Positions 5,484-6,487 of a DNA stretch of 6,487 bases are shown here, piece after piece; the first letter of the stretch is position 1, and each line of letters starts with the position of its first letter. Source of the stretch: Frankiaceae bacterium (lineage in GTDB: Bacteria > Actinomycetota > Actinomycetes > Mycobacteriales > SCTD01); assembly GCA_026786045.1 (NCBI GenBank), contig JAJAYV010000150.1, positions 1 to 6,487 on the forward strand. The letters are read 5' to 3'. The notes under the pieces were generated by a model, which searched no databases, was not told the DNA's origin, and was given only the letters and a program-made list of their open reading frames with translations. The position numbers were made by a program, and so were the translations under genes.

Positions 5484-6343
5484 CCTCGGGGCCGCTCGCC
5501 CTGCTGCTGCCCTTCGTCCTGCTGTCCTTCGCGGCCAACTCGCTCATCACCCGCCATGTCGTCGCCGAGCGACTGCTCGACCCCGGGCTGCTCACCTGCG
5601 TGCGGTTCCTCAGCGGCGCCGTCGCGCTGGTCGCGCTCGCCGTGGTGCGGCGTGAACGGGTCGAGACCGGCCGGCGCAACGCGCTGCCGGCGCTCTGGCT
5701 GGGTCTCTACGCCGTCTGCATCTCGTACGGCTACCTCCACATCGGCGCTGCGGCAGGCACTTTCGTCTTCTACGCCTCGGTGCTGGCGACGCTCGTCCTG
5801 GACGACCGGCTGCGCGGCGGGGTCGTGCCGGCCCGCCGGCTGGCGGGCGCAGGGGTGGGCCTGGCCGGCATCGGCGTGCTGGCGACCGAGTCGGTGGAGG
5901 ACGTGAGCCTGCTCGGCGTCGCGCTGCTCGTCGCGACCGGTGCCGCCTGGGGGCTCTACACCGCGGCCGGCCGCGGCGCGGGGGAGCCGAGGCGCTTCAC
6001 GACCGGGAACTTCGCCGTGCTCGCGCTGGTGCTGCTGCTCCCGACCGCCGGGCTGGCGGGCAGCGGTGTCAAGATAACCAGCGCGGGCCTTTTCTGGGGC
6101 GTCGTCATGGGCGTCGGGACGACCGCCTTCGCCTACGTCGCCTGGTACGCCTGCCAGCGCCTGCTCACCGGCTCTCAGGCCGGGCTCGTGCAGCTCGTGA
6201 TCCCGGTGCTGACCACGGTGGGGGCGGTGGCGCTGCTGGACGAGCCGCTCACGGCGCGGCTGGCGGTGGCGGCCCTGCTCGTCGGCGCGGGCATGTGGCT
6301 CGGCCGGGCGGTCCCGGCGCGGGCGTCCGCCGTAGCCCGCTAG
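5480..6343 (+). CDS. EamA/DMT-superfamily transporter
   Basis: A 287-residue inner-membrane protein of the drug/metabolite transporter superfamily, with about ten hydrophobic segments in two EamA repeats (roughly residues 5-135 and 143-277). Typical features are a helix-one core LLPFVLLSFAANSL, VRFLSGA in helix two, and the closing motif PVLTTVGAVALLDEPLT (242-258), matching the end-of-repeat pattern with a conserved Glu before Leu-Thr. Members move small metabolites, amino acids or drugs; the substrate cannot be read from sequence. The GTG start overlaps the phosphatase stop (GTGA); no Shine-Dalgarno precedes it, so coupling is likely. Beginning there places helix one directly after a five-residue N-terminus, as in the family. 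The TAG stop is shared with a candidate -10 box for purK. Confidence 0.9.
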   Translation: MTSGPLALLLPFVLLSFAANSLITRHVVAERLLDPGLLTCVRFLSGAVALVALAVVRRERVETGRRNALPALWLGLYAVCISYGYLHIGAAAGTFVFYASVLATLVLDDRLRGGVVPARRLAGAGVGLAGIGVLATESVEDVSLLGVALLVATGAAWGLYTAAGRGAGEPRRFTTGNFAVLALVLLLPTAGLAGSGVKITSAGLFWGVVMGVGTTAFAYVAWYACQRLLTGSQAGLVQLVIPVLTTVGAVALLDEPLTARLAVAALLVGAGMWLGRAVPARASAVAR

Positions 6344-6346
6344 CCT
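6341..6346 (+). promoter_or_regulatory. Candidate -10 box (TAGCCT), leaderless start of purK
   Basis: TAGCCT overlaps the TAG stop of the transporter gene and sits 7 nt before the GTG at 6354. No Shine-Dalgarno precedes that GTG. The same stop-codon/-10 overlap occurs upstream of the lipoprotein gene. Confidence 0.45.
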
Positions 6347-6353
6347 CGCGCTC

Positions 6354-6487
6354 GTGGCGATCCGCGGAGCGATGGGCCTGCCCGTGGTCGGCATGGTCGG
6401 CGGTGGCCAGCTGTCACGGATGACCCACCAGGCCGCCATCGCTCTGGGCCTGTCGCTCAAGGTGCTCGCCGACGCCACCCACGACAG
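6354..6487 (+). CDS. purK: N5-carboxyaminoimidazole ribonucleotide synthase, 5' end (cut by window)
   Basis: The first 44 codons of an ATP-grasp enzyme that uses ATP and bicarbonate to carboxylate aminoimidazole ribonucleotide at N5 in purine synthesis, ahead of PurE. The visible sequence contains VVGMVGGGQLSRM (11-23), the glycine-rich opening strand-loop of PurK, followed by THQAAIALGLSLKVLA (24-39), which is very characteristic of actinobacterial PurK. The ATP-grasp core lies beyond the window. GTG 6354 is preferred because of the TAGCCT box 7 nt upstream; ATG 6372 would also leave the conserved part intact, but its only purine-rich stretch is too close. It is 10 bp past the transporter stop, so it may also receive transcription from the upstream operon. 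Whether purE follows cannot be seen. Confidence 0.88.
   Translation, partial: MAIRGAMGLPVVGMVGGGQLSRMTHQAAIALGLSLKVLADATHD

Noticed and set aside
5381..6478. 365-codon minus-strand frame across transporter and purK
   Set aside because: It spans two recognised genes and their junction, and the product is Arg/Gln/Glu-rich low complexity.
1..6487. A new defence, mobile or multi-gene biosynthetic system
   Set aside because: No recombinase, transposase, nuclease, toxin-antitoxin pair, repeat array, attachment site or shift in codon use was seen; all but two short genes fit familiar families.

Overview
The window is very GC-rich DNA with near-total G/C at third codon positions, frequent GTG starts, GTGA start/stop overlaps, TANNNT-type -10 boxes and gene families typical of Actinomycetota (GerMN/Gmad2 lipoprotein, actinobacterial class III cyclase with regulatory domain, MptpB-type phosphatase, PurK). 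It looks like ordinary actinomycete chromosome. I cannot place it below the class, and I see no phage, plasmid, insertion sequence, CRISPR or tRNA/rRNA signal.

Layout. Positions 3-185 hold the 3' end of an unrecognised plus-strand gene. It meets, tail to tail, a minus-strand pair: a small two-helix membrane protein (1136-1420) followed downstream by a GerMN-Gmad2 lipoprotein (178-1080). A 50-bp divergent region (1421-1470) separates this pair from a plus-strand pair: a shortened, catalytically disarmed adenylate cyclase (1471-1986) and a hydroxymethylglutaryl-CoA lyase (1983-2897), overlapping by GTGA. The lyase converges on a minus-strand GtrA membrane protein (2922-3437). An 82-bp divergent region then leads into a plus-strand operon with two GTGA overlaps: acyl-CoA dehydrogenase (3520-4671), MptpB-like phosphatase (4668-5483) and EamA/DMT transporter (5480-6343). 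Last comes the 5' end of purK (6354-window end).

How the genes relate. The lyase and the dehydrogenase both act on acyl-CoA, but they are in separate units. The dehydrogenase carries its catalytic glutamate where medium/short-chain enzymes do, not where isovaleryl-CoA dehydrogenase does, so a leucine-degradation operon is not supported. The dehydrogenase, phosphatase and transporter are probably translated from one coupled message. PurK (purine synthesis) follows with its own likely leaderless promoter.

Most worth a second look: (1) the cyclase gene, an open in-frame fusion of the regulatory N-terminus to the last part of the catalytic domain, missing both metal-binding aspartates; (2) a recurring TAGNNT box placed 6-7 nt upstream of starts that lack a Shine-Dalgarno, implying a run of leaderless promoters; (3) a nine-codon leader ORF overlapping the gtrA start. 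I found no evidence for a wholly new multi-gene system.
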